Of a stretch of 64,000 nucleotides of DNA, positions 47,966 to 59,005 are shown piece by piece. The DNA comes from Lepeophtheirus salmonis (taxonomy: Eukaryota > Arthropoda > Copepoda > Siphonostomatoida > Caligidae): contig NC_052134.2 in assembly GCF_016086655.4 (NCBI RefSeq), forward strand, positions 8,432,001-8,496,000, written 5' to 3'. The notes under the pieces are model-generated. The model saw nothing but the letters and a program-made list of their open reading frames with translations. It ran no database searches and was not told where the DNA came from. The position numbers were made by a program, and so were the translations under genes. Position 1 is the stretch's first letter. The number at the start of each line of letters is the position of its first letter.

Positions 47966-48191
47966 GAGTCGTCTGGACATTCGACAGATGAAACATCAGC
48001 TGATTCAAGTAATCATATTTTTTAAAGCCTTGCTTAAAAGAATCTAGGTGCCTATATATAAAGTGTGTTGATCAAGAACTTGCAGCACAGTCTGGTTGAA
48101 GTTAGCAGACAATTTTTGATAAAGTCACAACGGTACCAAGTTCAGTGTTACTGAAGAGTGTTAAGTGTTAAATCATATTATTTCAAGAATT

Positions 48192-48641
48192 ATGTCTTCT
48201 TCGAGAGGTACTAGTCGTATTTGTGCTGTAGAAATCTGTACAAATCCATCAGATATCCACTATTTTTGTTTCCCAAAGCAGGAACTTTGGGTTTCTAAGA
48301 TTAAGAGATTTGACAAAGTCAATATAAAAAATGCACAGGCTTGTGAACAACACTTTCTTCTTGAGGATTTTGAAAGAAATCTCCAAGCGGAACTCTTAAA
48401 ATTGAAATGGAGGAAAAATTTAAAAAATGATGCATTCCCATTGTACAATACTCGAGGAAATAAAAGTACTCCCGCTGAAATAAAATGTGACAGAGATAGG
48501 CGTAGAAAAAAAAAAATCAAAGAAATTTTTTGGTGGAAGAAATATTTAAATCAAGACCGTCTTGAGAATGTTTTTTCTCGAATTCGTGATTTCACAGGAA
48601 GTATTGAGCTACCGCCTCTGGTTGAGGCCCTTAGAAGATGA
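48192..48641 (+). pseudogene. THAP zinc-finger domain, N-terminal part of a P-element-like transposase
   Basis: The frame is open from 48165; the second Met at 48192 is the better start because THAP domains begin close to their first Cys. The C2CH signature is visible: ICAVEIC (CX4C), then Pro in CFPK and W in ELWVSKI, CEQHF (CX2H, 34 residues after the second Cys), and LKNDAFPLYN at the position of the conserved AVPTxF box. THAP domains bind DNA through this zinc module and form the N-terminus of P-element/THAP9-type transposases. The frame stops at 48639-48641 after IELPPLVEALRR, and a continuing frame is not obvious until 48944, so an intron or decay lies between. Together with 48944-49800 it forms one fossil. 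Confidence 0.8.
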
Positions 48642-48943
48642 AAAATTTATCATGATTGGCAAAAATCGTAACTTAATCCTGAGAAACCCAGTAGTTGAGG
48701 GAGAAGCCACTAAAAATGATCAAACAGCTTTGAGAGATTATGTCCAAATTGTGACAAAATATTTGACTCATGTGTGCACAATTAATCAGACTAATGAATA
48801 AGTATTGTATGGAATTGAATGTTGGGAAACTCCACCAAGAATGTATGTATTTAAGCTTGAAAGTTTGAACTTCAATCCTGTTAATTTTGATGACGTAATT
48901 AGATTGTTGAAGATATAATTTTACAGACTTTTTATATTTTAAG

Positions 48944-49800
48944 GTGAAAATTCAAAGTTTCCCTCCTAATGAACGCCATTGTTATTTAGCATTCGATGAA
49001 ATGGCCATAAAGTCTGGCTTTGTGTACGATGGGAATTGGACAATTAATAAAGGATATCAATCCATTCATGAAAACGACGTCCTCGCAACTCATGTTTTTT
49101 GCTTCATATTGAAAGGTATTCAAACTAGTTGGAAACAAGTCTTAGCATTCCATTTCACTGGAAACTCATTCGATCCGAAGAAACTTACTTCCATAATTAA
49201 GGAAATTATTACTTCACCTTCAATCATTGGTTTGAAAGTTGGATCAATAACCAGGGATGTGGGTCCATCAAATCAGGCGATATAGAGGAAGCTCAGAATA
49301 GTGATAAAGAAAGGAAGTATTATTAAAACTTTTCCTTATCCCCTTTTGTCCAATAAACCAATGTGTGTCATCGCGGATATCCCACATCTTATGAAGAGCC
49401 TACGAAATCACTTAATTAGTAGATATGCAACAACAATGCCAGTACATTTTGTAAAGATATACAATATTTCTTCAGATACAATGGACACGGAAGCTTTCCA
49501 ATCTTTTATCCTATATCAGGATCAAATGTCATATAAACTTTATCCACAATTGTCAAAGAAGTATGTTAACCCTGGACAATTTCAAAAAATAAAAGTGAAC
49601 CTTGCCTCTCCCCTTCTCACCCGACAAACGGCAACGGTAATCTGCGTGTTTGTTTCTATTGGATCATATGATAATAAATATCTTACAACGGCATAGTTTT
49701 GTGATCAAATAGGGTTTTGCTTAGACCTCTCCACTTCCATAATACGCTCTGTTGCTCCCAGTATGCGTTTAATGTCAAAATATAAAGAGACCTTTTATTT
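48944..49800 (+). pseudogene. P-element/THAP9-like transposase catalytic region, two nonsense codons
   Basis: One frame runs from about 48944 to 49800 with in-frame TAG at 49283-49285 and 49694-49696. Family landmarks in order: CYLAFDEMAIKSGFVYDGNW (first catalytic Asp block, from about 48982), THVFCFILKGI, ITRDVGPSNQ, VIADIPHLMKSLRNHLIS (second Asp block, DxPHLxKxxRN, about 49367-49420), then SYKLYPQLSKKYVNPGQFQK and VNLASPLLTRQTATV. The second TAG probably replaces the Glu of a TTAEFCDQ-type motif, and FCDQIGFCLDLSTS continues in frame. Beyond 49800 similarity fades and the C-terminal part is not recognised. The region before 48944 carries an acceptor-like TTTTAAG|GTG. No terminal repeats were found. 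It is inactive as it stands. Confidence 0.8.
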
Positions 49801-52390
49801 TTTCTGAGATCTTTCTTGAACCTTGTTGTTCACTGATCAGTAGGTTATATTTCAACAGTTCTATAGATAAGTAGAAGTAAACTCTAGTCAAAAAAATAAA
49901 GGCCATTACAATTCTGACAAATAAACAGTCTAACTGAACATAACACACTCCTTCCACATATCTGATATGAGTTATAAAAACAATAATAAGAAAAACGGCA
50001 ATAAAAATTACAGATTTTTTAACTTTTTTTAAATTCTATATTAGTACCCTTAAGTCCGAGTTAATCACCATTGTCTGAAAAATTTGCTAAAACGTCGAGT
50101 TCTTTCATTATTACACCTTCCAAATTTGTTGGTATGGATTCCTTGTAACATTTGCAAGAATATATTTTAACTTGCACTTTACTGATGATTGCCTCCACTT
50201 TCAAAGCCCTAGGAAAATTCGGATCAGATGCCACTACCCAGTCAGTTTCTGAAAAATTGCCTTTAACTCACTTTGGAGGCTATCACAGAATTATCAAGTC
50301 GTTATGTCTCCAAGGTTAAAAACATTATACTAAGAACTACAATGATTGCTCTTTTTTAAATTTAATTTTCAAAGAAAAGTCTATTTTGGAAAACTATTTA
50401 ATCTATTGTAGCATGTCTTCAATTTCTTTGTGTGAAAAACCTAGCCATATTTATATTTGAAAGCTACAATCAAAGAATATATAAGAAAAATCCTATCATT
50501 GTAATTCCTACTTTAGTCTAGGAGGCCAAATTAAGAAGCTCTTTCATGTAATTGAATATTAGTAACTTAAAGATAATAAATGTCAAGGGTCTAACAGGGC
50601 TAAAGTAATGAGCCTTTCTAGAATCCCTGATTTTAGTAACACTGATACTAGGGGAGTCTGGATGGGTCCGAGTCAATCCTATTTATAAAATGTCTTCATC
50701 AATCTGGACAAATCTTTCCAATGAATTTATTACATCCTGTCACCCTGAAGCATTTGGTAAAATTGTTAAAAAAAGTGTAATAGTAAGCTACACTTTTATT
50801 GAAAAAAGAGAAACATATAAGGTTTAAAGGTGCCTTAAATGTGTTTGTAGCAAGTAATGTGAGCAAAAGCTTCAAAATGGGGCATATTGTTCCTTAATTT
50901 CTAAATTTTCTGTTAATATTATTTTGTCTAACAAGATATTTAATGATGTAACTGATTTAGCATTTGATTCAGTTTTACATTTTTAATTTATATAAGCTAA
51001 GGGTCTACATTATTAGTTTATATTTTCTCTTTAGATGGTGCACATGATAACTAGACTCTCCTCTTCTAAGGTACGGCTCTATGGCCTGTCTTAAAATATG
51101 GGGTAATGTAAGGACGAATCAATACGAAATAGATATATTGAACATTGTGGATATTACGTCATCTTCATATCTTAGATAATTTTAAGGTAATACAGCTGTT
51201 GTGGAAGGCTAACATACTGTGAATGGGGAAAAAATATAAAAAATTGCCTATCAGCACAAACTCCCAATTTATTTTTTTGATTAATTCCAAATGTTAACAT
51301 ATCAACCAATCAGTGATGTCAAAAAGATATTTTCGATACATATACATACTACAACCGTATTCCAGTTACAGGCACAACTGCCTCGTTTGTCCATCACTGT
51401 TTAGTACCTCAATAAATTATAGGTACTCCCGCATTATATATATATATATGTAGAAAATGTATTTGAACTGTGGAAAATAAAATAAACAATTATATGTATG
51501 TTACTTATAACCCTTTCAGCTTAGTTATGTTGAACTTTAGCAGTGTTTGTTTGTGGTTTTTGCGCTGAACATATGAGTGTCATAATTATTATTATTTTTT
51601 TTTTTTGGGGGAGTGTTATTAAGAAAATCCATATGAATTATGCCCAAGTTTGTATATATGTATGTAGCTATGAATTTATGTATCTTTAATGTAAAATCAT
51701 TTTTCAAGGGTTTTGTATATAGTATGAAACATGTATATAGGATGCACTAAATATAGTCCTCTCTAATGTATATCATATCCATATTTTTATTTAAGAAATT
51801 ACAATTATATTAATGAAATCTTGCAGGCATTTTGCAAGAAGCATCGAGCGTGCAGATCATATTCAGATCAAAGCTAGTATATATGTATATAGTTTTATTA
51901 GTACGGTAAATAAAAATGAAACTTTTAGATTAACTCTTATTTTACTCCAGCCCAAACTATAAAATATGAGTTGAAGACTCATTTGTAGCATCGAACGTGT
52001 GTGGTAGTGTCTCATCCAGGCAACACCCTACGGACTAAAGTATTCTCTGTTCTTATTTCCCGGCCTACTATTATTACTTTTCCATTCCTGACAGTTAATG
52101 TATCGAGAAACTTTGTGCATATGAGCTTATGAAAAATGGAGACACTTATAATTTCTTGGGTAGTTATTTTCTATATTTAAAATGCAAAGTTTGTTTGTTC
52201 AATGACGCCTAATGCATAGGAACAATGCCATATGTCGTTTATTGAATAAACAAAAGGTATACATCGTGGAGTGGTACTTGGAGTTAATAGAGTTCTAGGT
52301 AATTTTGTCGTAAACATTTTCGTTCTCATAAATTTACCTTTTGGAGATTATTCATTGAGACATATTCGCGAAACTTTTTATATTTTTGTA
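49801..52390. other. AT-rich DNA; one unassigned coding-like frame and a TA microsatellite
   Basis: At about 50140-50312 a plus-strand frame (FKALGKFGSDATTQSVSEKL, PLTHFGGYHRIIKSLCLQG) is GC-richer than its surroundings and could be a remnant of the preceding transposon's 3' part, but no family match is claimed. A TA microsatellite lies at about 51436-51450. The rest is empty apart from the family E repeat. Confidence 0.35.
51765..51875 (+). repeat. Dispersed repeat family E, copy 3
   Basis: TTTTTATTTAAGAAATTACA, TATTAATGAAATCTTGCAGG and AAGCATCGAGCGTGCAGATC align with 28390-28490. A further ATCGAACGTGTG word follows at about 51991. Confidence 0.5.
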
Positions 52391-53047
52391 TAAAGGGTTA
52401 ATCTTATCCAGGGGTATACATTTTATTATATTGTATCCGGAATTACATTGGTGCAAAATCACGAAGGAGGACAATAAGAGCCTAATCTCTGAACATAGAA
52501 AGCTGAAACGGAATGTTAAAGATTCCAAATTTTCTCAAAAGCAACAAAAAATGGGCTTAAGTTTGGCTCTTTTCTGATGAAAATTTTTTCATTATTGATG
52601 CCACTGTTAATAAGCATAACAGGCGCTGCATCACAAATTAACATCCAGACAATGTTTGAGCTTCAGTGATAATATCTTCAGAACAAAAATCCAGCCAGAA
52701 CCATTGTTTTGCGCGTTGTGGAGTTTGATCTCCATTTTTTTTAATGGAGGGAGAGGCTCAAGCTGGATGCCTACATCGAACTTATGGATAAGAAGGTGAT
52801 ACTTTGGACCCGAAAATAGTTGAAAACTCCGTATCATTGCGCCGCTAATACCCAGACCTTCCTGAATGGTACAATTTCCCTATCTTTTGGTACCCCAACA
52901 TTTGGCCATCCTCCTCTCCAGCCGCCAAACCCTTGGACTACTCTATCTAGACGTGTCTGTAGGAGAGGGCGTGTGCTACTCCTCAGAGGAGTGTCCAATC
53001 TCTAGAGGCTTCTATCCAGAAGATTATATACCACTAGATAAGATCAA
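52391..53047 (+). mobile_element. Family B mariner-like element, copy 3
   Basis: The left end AAAGGGTTAATCTTATCCAG and the right end, ATTGATCTTATCTAGTGGTA in reverse complement (53028-53047), are the family B terminal repeats. Transposase remnants: LALF followed by MKIFSLLMPL/IDATVNK (first Asp region), FLNGTISLSF in one frame and FPIFWYPNIWPSSS in the next, then KPLDYSI and a stop (third Asp retained, about 52925-52950), VCRRGRV and CPISRGFYP. A poly-T run (52736-52743) interrupts the middle. Frameshifts and stops make it inactive. Confidence 0.85.
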
Positions 53048-54249
53048 TATTGTATTAAAGGTTCGTACTTTACCCATAGTACTTACAGTTTTAATAGTAA
53101 TTTCTTTCTATAGAAATATTTTCTTACATTTCTTGATGTTTTCACTAAAGGCAGATTCCCATATCTATCGTACGTGAAGACGCATAGGTGTATATACATA
53201 CCAATATCTATTAATGATGAAAGTTAATGTTTTATGTAGAAATATTGTATTAGACTAAAGAAAAAGCTCGGGTGAGTTCTAATCTATGAAAATTGTGTCT
53301 TTTTGAGTTTGTGTTAGGAAAATATACCAATTTTTGAGCTTGGTTAAGTCTGAGTTTGGAGAATTTTACACAATCTCGTCTCAACTCTTCAAGTAATAGG
53401 AAAGAAGTGGTTTTTCGTATCATTCTTAAAACTACTAGAAATTGGACGAATCATTACATGAAACCTTCGAAGTGTGGTCATTCAGTTTCAAGAAAAGTTG
53501 ACTTCTTTTTATTTTCAAGTTGGAGTAATACTGGAATGCAGCACTAGTAAATAGTAAAAGTGTTCAAATGTTGAAAAATTGCTTGTTTTTTTTTTTACAT
53601 TAGAGCGTGTCCCGACAATTCGTGAATGAAGCTTTGAACGATTTCATTGACTTACTAAACAATTTACCGTTTGTTTAGGTATTATCAACTAGTACAGCAA
53701 TTAAAACAAACAATTCTTGTGAAACAAATTTCTTCATCAGACCAAGGAAAACTTAGGTGGAGGGTAAAAAAAAATATGTATGATTTCTTGACACCCAATG
53801 AGTTAGGTTGATATTTCCCGGCTCCAAGGGTCTCAGGAACCCTGTGTTAATGAACATCTTTTTTTTTCTTTTTTTTCTTTGACGTACTTAATGAACTCAA
53901 GACGGACGTTACCCCACTATTAAGAGAAATTTATTTTGTACAACATCGTAGACGTATACTCCAAATTACGCGAATTAATTTTATCAATATTAGATTAAGG
54001 CATCAAGATTTTCTTTTTTGCAAGTATAGTTTAAATAGTATAATTTAATCTTCGATATAAACTTCTTTGATCTACTAATTATTTCTAACAAACTTTTGGT
54101 ACTAAAAATGTACTCATTAACTTTGATGAGATTGAGTCTGATATATTGAATAACAGCTAATTTTACATTTGTAACAATGCATATACTTTAAATTGAAAAA
54201 GAAGAAATAGATAAAGCAAAAGAACGATTAAGAAGTGACCAGGATAATT
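53048..54249. other. AT-rich non-coding DNA
   Basis: A 63-codon frame at 53356-53547 has no motif. Nothing else is supported. Confidence 0.45.
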
Positions 54250-54868
54250 AAATTCACCAAAGCTTAATTTAAAATTGCAAAATTTGTGGATAACTCAAAG
54301 AAAATACAATTTTACAACAACAAAAAGTAGTATTTATTCGGAAAAATGTTTCAGGAGCATTCAAAAAAATTCCTGAATTTAACGTAATTTGATCAAACTT
54401 GGGGTGCAGAAAATTCAAGTTCACAAACGAAGGGTTAACAAAATTAACAAGCCGAAGGCTGAAAACAAAAGCCTTGAGAGGAAGACTGGAAGCCATAAGG
54501 CCAAAAATGGTGTGAAGACAACATTGTAAATATATGGCCCTGGTCAATATTACCTCCGTCCTCGACAAACTGCAACCCTTTTGACTATGGTATATAGGCT
54601 ACCATCGAAGAGAAGGTCTGTGTCACTTTTCATAACAATGTTGTAAAGGCTGCCGTGGAGAAAGATGTTGCTGAATTGTGGGAGGAATAAGTGATATATG
54701 CAAGGTCTTCAGGACTAGAATGGAGGCAATGGTGGAGAGTAAGGGTGTCCACTTTGATATTTAATTGTTTGTATAAAGTCTACTGAGTTTTACTATTTCT
54801 TCTTTTTGAGAATCTTGATAAAGTTGACCTAGAGATAATTTGTTCCAGATTCACAGAGACACACTGTA
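54250..54868 (+). pseudogene. Mariner-like (maT-type) transposase remnant with right terminus
   Basis: After a degraded first half (SLKFTN / KLTSRRLKTKA-like residues near 54420-54470) the plus strand reads NIWPWSILPPSS, CNPFDYGI and a stop (third catalytic Asp present, about 54567-54590), ATIEEKVCVTFHNNVVKAAV, EKDVAELWEE and, in a shifted frame, YICKVFRTRMEAMVESKGVH then FDI and a stop near 54765. The element appears to end at GATTCACAGAGACACACTGT(A), 54868, a plausible terminal repeat; no left partner was found. The antisense frame 54568-54269 is a shadow. Confidence 0.8.
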
Positions 54869-57800
54869 GATAGATTCATATATTAATAATTACTTTCTTA
54901 TCTATGTCTCTTAAGCTCAGAGCTTTAATAAATAAAAAGTATTCTATATTTCATACCTTTGACGTTCTAATTTAATGGGTTCCTTTAAGAATTTAATTTC
55001 TTTGATCTACATATAGATGGTAAGAAGGTAGATTTAAACGTGTGGTAATAATTAAGTGGGAAAAACGCTTTCCATTTCGTGTTTCGTGCTCACATTATAA
55101 TTCCAATATTATTTTTTAGTTGCATCAATAACATATTGTGTACATATCTATGTATATATTATAATATATATAAAATAAATAATTAATTCTGCCCCCAATA
55201 ACTTTTTTTAAATTATTTTTTGATTGATATCTTTAATATAATGTGTAAATATACAATGAAGGATCCCCTAAGGAGAAAAAAATACATTAATGTGTATTGA
55301 TCAAACTATATGTACATCTATTTACTCGTTAATTCCTCGGTTAGCGAGTAGTTTGGAACACTGAACATCCGATTGGTGTGAAAGGATAAAAACTTTATAT
55401 TATCAAAAGATGTAGTCGGTGGTATGTGAGATTTTTTGATAAATTATCAATTATTCTATTTCGATTGGAGTTGTAACTCGATTTTGATTTTTAACTATTA
55501 ATAAATAAATAAATGAAATGAAATACACATGCTGTGATCAGAGTTGTGCGGTTATAAGACTTTTTTTGGACTCCAACTTTGATCCAACTACTTGAAATTA
55601 TTCAACTTCAACTCAATTTTTTTCACTCCGAATCCGAACAGACTACTCGAAATTATTTGACACCAATACCAATTATTTGAAACTATTGTCAAATACGGAT
55701 TTATAATATCAAACAATATGAATTTTAATTCAAGGATACGCTCGTTGATACAAGATTTTTTTTATGAAGTAAAATGATTACGATCATTTTAATTCTGAAT
55801 ATTTTTCAATAAATGGCTATTCCTTAATAAAGTGCAACACAGAGAAAAATGGAAAGCTAGGCGAGATAATGAAAACTTTTTTTTCTTCAAAACTACGTGT
55901 ATTGAAAAGATCTACTAATGTTATAAACATAAATTGACTGTAAAATTAGTATTAGCAACTCTTGGTCCGTTTATACAAGATTAATATTTTTCATTATGAA
56001 TTAAAATGATTACTCTGTGGTAGAATTGAGGCCTCTGGAGATCATATTAAAAATCAATATGCTATTACCATCTATGCTAATAAATAAAACAAAAAAATCG
56101 TCACAATCCATTTGTTCAGGATGTAGATGAGGTCAAAATTTGTTCCAATTGTAGTTCACGACTACACGATATGTAGTCACGATATGCAATGTTACTAGCA
56201 GCATGTAGATGATTCAGTGGGGCAAGTCTCTCATATTTTATGTAATGCCCAAAATACCCCCCATATTTTACAACCTTAACATAGCAAAAAATCAAAGGTC
56301 TCTCTTAGTTTAAAAATCCGAACTCCGCTCCTTCTAAAGATTCGATATGTGAAATCACCATCTTTTGTACAGGTCACTTGATATTTAACACATTGAAGTT
56401 TAATATTATGTACATATAAGTATCCAATGTTATATGAATTATCTTAATATTATATTTTGTGCGTGAGTCATAGTGATTCCTATTTTTTTCTATAGTATTT
56501 TAAGCTTTAACGATTTTTGTTTTTCTGCTGTAAAAAAAAAATATCTTAATTCCTTTTCAAATTCCAAATGTGATCAAAGTAGGGAGATACTGGAAAATCA
56601 AAATTACACATTGTTTTGATAAGGCTTTAGTCATTTAATAATAGTTATTTGTTTTGTTTTTTTAATCAAGATAACATTTTTATCTTTTGTTTTTTTGACT
56701 CATTACCACTAAAACTTTTTTGCAAAAATAAAATAAATCAAGTTAAATATCATTTTCTTATCTTATAGAAAATCCAATATCATGCTTAATATACATACAA
56801 TGTACAAAGATACATGCATACTCGTAATCCTCCGTTACTTCAAAATATATTTACTTCATTATATATGCATCGGCCATTTTATGTACTTTTTCACTTTAAA
56901 ATTATAAAAAGCACACAATATATACTCGTACATTTAAAAGATGTAATCGTATGTAGATGTACATTGATAAAAGTTGCAATAATGTATTAAATTTGAGTAA
57001 AAAAATACATTAAACTTAAGTACCTACACCATTTGATGATCATTAGTATGAAATTTTCTTCAAATAATCTTAAAGAAGCCAACTTTAAATTAACACTAGG
57101 ATGATTGAAAATAAAATACAAATAATGATGACGGTTAAGTTGTTTTCAACTTTTCAGCATTGTTTTTTTTTTTCATGAATATAGATTTTTTTTTGATTTT
57201 TTTTTTCATTTAGTGAATTTTTTTCTCTATCTCATATATTATAAAATGTTTTACATATATTATATACAATATATATCCTTCATTAATATTTTAAATAAAA
57301 ATTATCGATAACAATTTATACATTTACATAAAGTCATTTTAGAATTTTGTTTAACACAACGTCAGATTTCTCCTTCTTCATCTACATGCACTGATATATA
57401 AGTTGTTCAACAAGCCATATAATATTTTTTTTCGAACCGGGTTTTCTGCTCTTGAGGAACTAAAAATTTCAGATGCATTTATTCTAGCAATATCAAGGAT
57501 ATTGCTCCAGACTGCAAATTACTATGGCAAACTACCATAATGAGTACTAAAATGTATGGCCATCCTGTTTTCATAATCCACCCAACTTTCTGGGATGGTA
57601 TTCGGATACCATAAACTATCCTTTTAATTTTAGAATTCAAATTCATTTATACTATTTTGGGCCTATGAATAATAATTAATTACTTTTTTTTTGGTTTTAA
57701 TACTAATTTAGTATAAGAAGTCGAAAACAACCTTTCATTTATCCTATGGTATTTTAGTTTGTTCATTTTTGTTTGTTTTTTTAAACAAAAAAGTCAACAG

Positions 57801-58199
57801 TGTAATTTTTTGAGTTAGTGAGGTATAGCCATGTGTTAAGGGTGGGAGTTTTTTTGAGAATAATTACTGTTTTATTCTCATCTTAAAAAGCTTCACAGTT
57901 GCCTTTTATTCTTTTTTATTAATGTTTGCATAAATTTGTGCACATAATTTAGGTAAATGTGATTATTTTTTTAATTATTTCAACGTCTTTGTCGCTTCTA
58001 TCACTAGATGGACTCTTAGACAAAAAAAAATATTTTGCATTGCAACCATTTTGCACTTGCAACCATCCTTTTGTTTGCCCAGAGTTTGTTTAAGTTTCTG
58101 GAAAGATTACAGTTTGCGGTCAGTCTTCGAAACCTTGTTATTTAAGTAATAATATTGCTCTGTTAAGATGTATTCACGGACGTGTGCAAAGAATATACT
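54869..58199. other. AT-rich non-coding DNA
   Basis: Includes a CTCGAAATTATTTGA / CAACTTCAACTC-type degenerate repeat at about 55560-55690, reminiscent of the ACTCGA region at 21 kb, and long T-runs near 57165-57210. No genes supported. Confidence 0.45.
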
Positions 58200-59005
58200 T
58201 CAACGCAAACCTTCTCAAAAAAAAAAAATCTGGCGTTGTTAACAATAACTGCTTTTAGAATTTCCTGGAACTTTTAACGTAACCTTTAATTTTCATAATT
58301 TTGAAGAGAAAGAAAGAGGTTAAAAATAAAAGAATAAAAATTGTGCCCAAACTCATGAGGAAGTTTCTTCAGCTCACTTCAAATGTGTGTTTGTATGTGT
58401 GCAAATGAGTCTGGAAGTATAGCTGACGGATTCAGAAGTATAGGTAAAAAAACTTCGGTCCATATAAAAACACCATTTATTAACTTTTGAATCTGACATT
58501 TTCAAATCTAAACATTGCATAATTTTAGTTTTTAAACTACAAGGAGTATTTTTTGATAGGATATCCGTTGCTTATATATAGCCCGGAGCCAAATGTAAGA
58601 CCGTTAATGAAAAGAGTCTGACTTGCACTGTCTGTTAGTATTTTATTGATTGAAATCTCTTCTTCTTTTTTTTTCAAGAATATATATGCTTGACCTTTTT
58701 GAGGTGGAAATAAGTTCATATACAGATTGCAAGTCCACGTCTTTGCTCACAAGTCCAAGTTATTCAATATTTTTATAGAAATTTGTTAAAAATAGTCTTA
58801 AATCCATTAAAAGCTCAAGTTTTAGGTTTAAAATGCAAGTCATTTCCTAAGACTTTCATAGTAAGATCAATTGAGTTGCAAATTTTTTTCAAACTATGGA
58901 CTCAAGTCCGAGTGGCAATTAGCGAGTTCAAGCCCTCACTTAAGTTGTGAAGATAATGTATTGGAATAATATTTTACGTTCTACATATTTGCACTTAATA
59001 TATTA
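58200..59005 (-). repeat. Left arm of a large inverted repeat
   Basis: Read in reverse complement this segment aligns block by block with 61683-62575. Examples: CAGACTCATTTGCACACATA / CAAACTCATTTGTACACATC, CACATTTGAAGTGAGCTGAA / CACATTTGAAGTAAGTTGAA, AAAACTAAAATTATGCAATG / AAAACTAAAATCATGCAATA, and ACTAACAGACAGTGCAAGTC / ACTAACAGATAGTGAGAGTC. Visual identity is about 75-80 percent. The arm is dense in AAGTCC/GACTC words at 58720-58930. Confidence 0.8.
58537..58719 (-). CDS. Short conserved frame inside the inverted repeat arm
   Basis: A 60-codon frame starting MNLFPPQKGQAYIFLKKK and containing ILTDSASQTLFINGL and TFGSGLYISNG. The opposite arm (61985-62135, plus strand) preserves much of the same peptide: MDLFPPLL, ANIFLKIK, then in a second frame VLTDSESQTVFITVVGF and SSGLYM. 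Several of the differences between arms are synonymous or conservative, which hints at past coding function. The right-arm copy has frameshifts and stops. I do not recognise the family. Confidence 0.25.
   Translation of the reverse strand: MNLFPPQKGQAYIFLKKKEEEISINKILTDSASQTLFINGLTFGSGLYISNGYPIKKYSL

Noticed and set aside
48260..48520. 86-codon minus-strand frame
   Set aside because: Antisense shadow of the THAP domain coding sequence.
50140..50312. Coding-like frame downstream of the P-like transposase
   Set aside because: No recognisable P-element C-terminal motif; kept only as a note in the intergenic description.
54269..54568. 99-codon minus-strand frame
   Set aside because: Antisense to a mariner-like fossil; contains no motif of its own.
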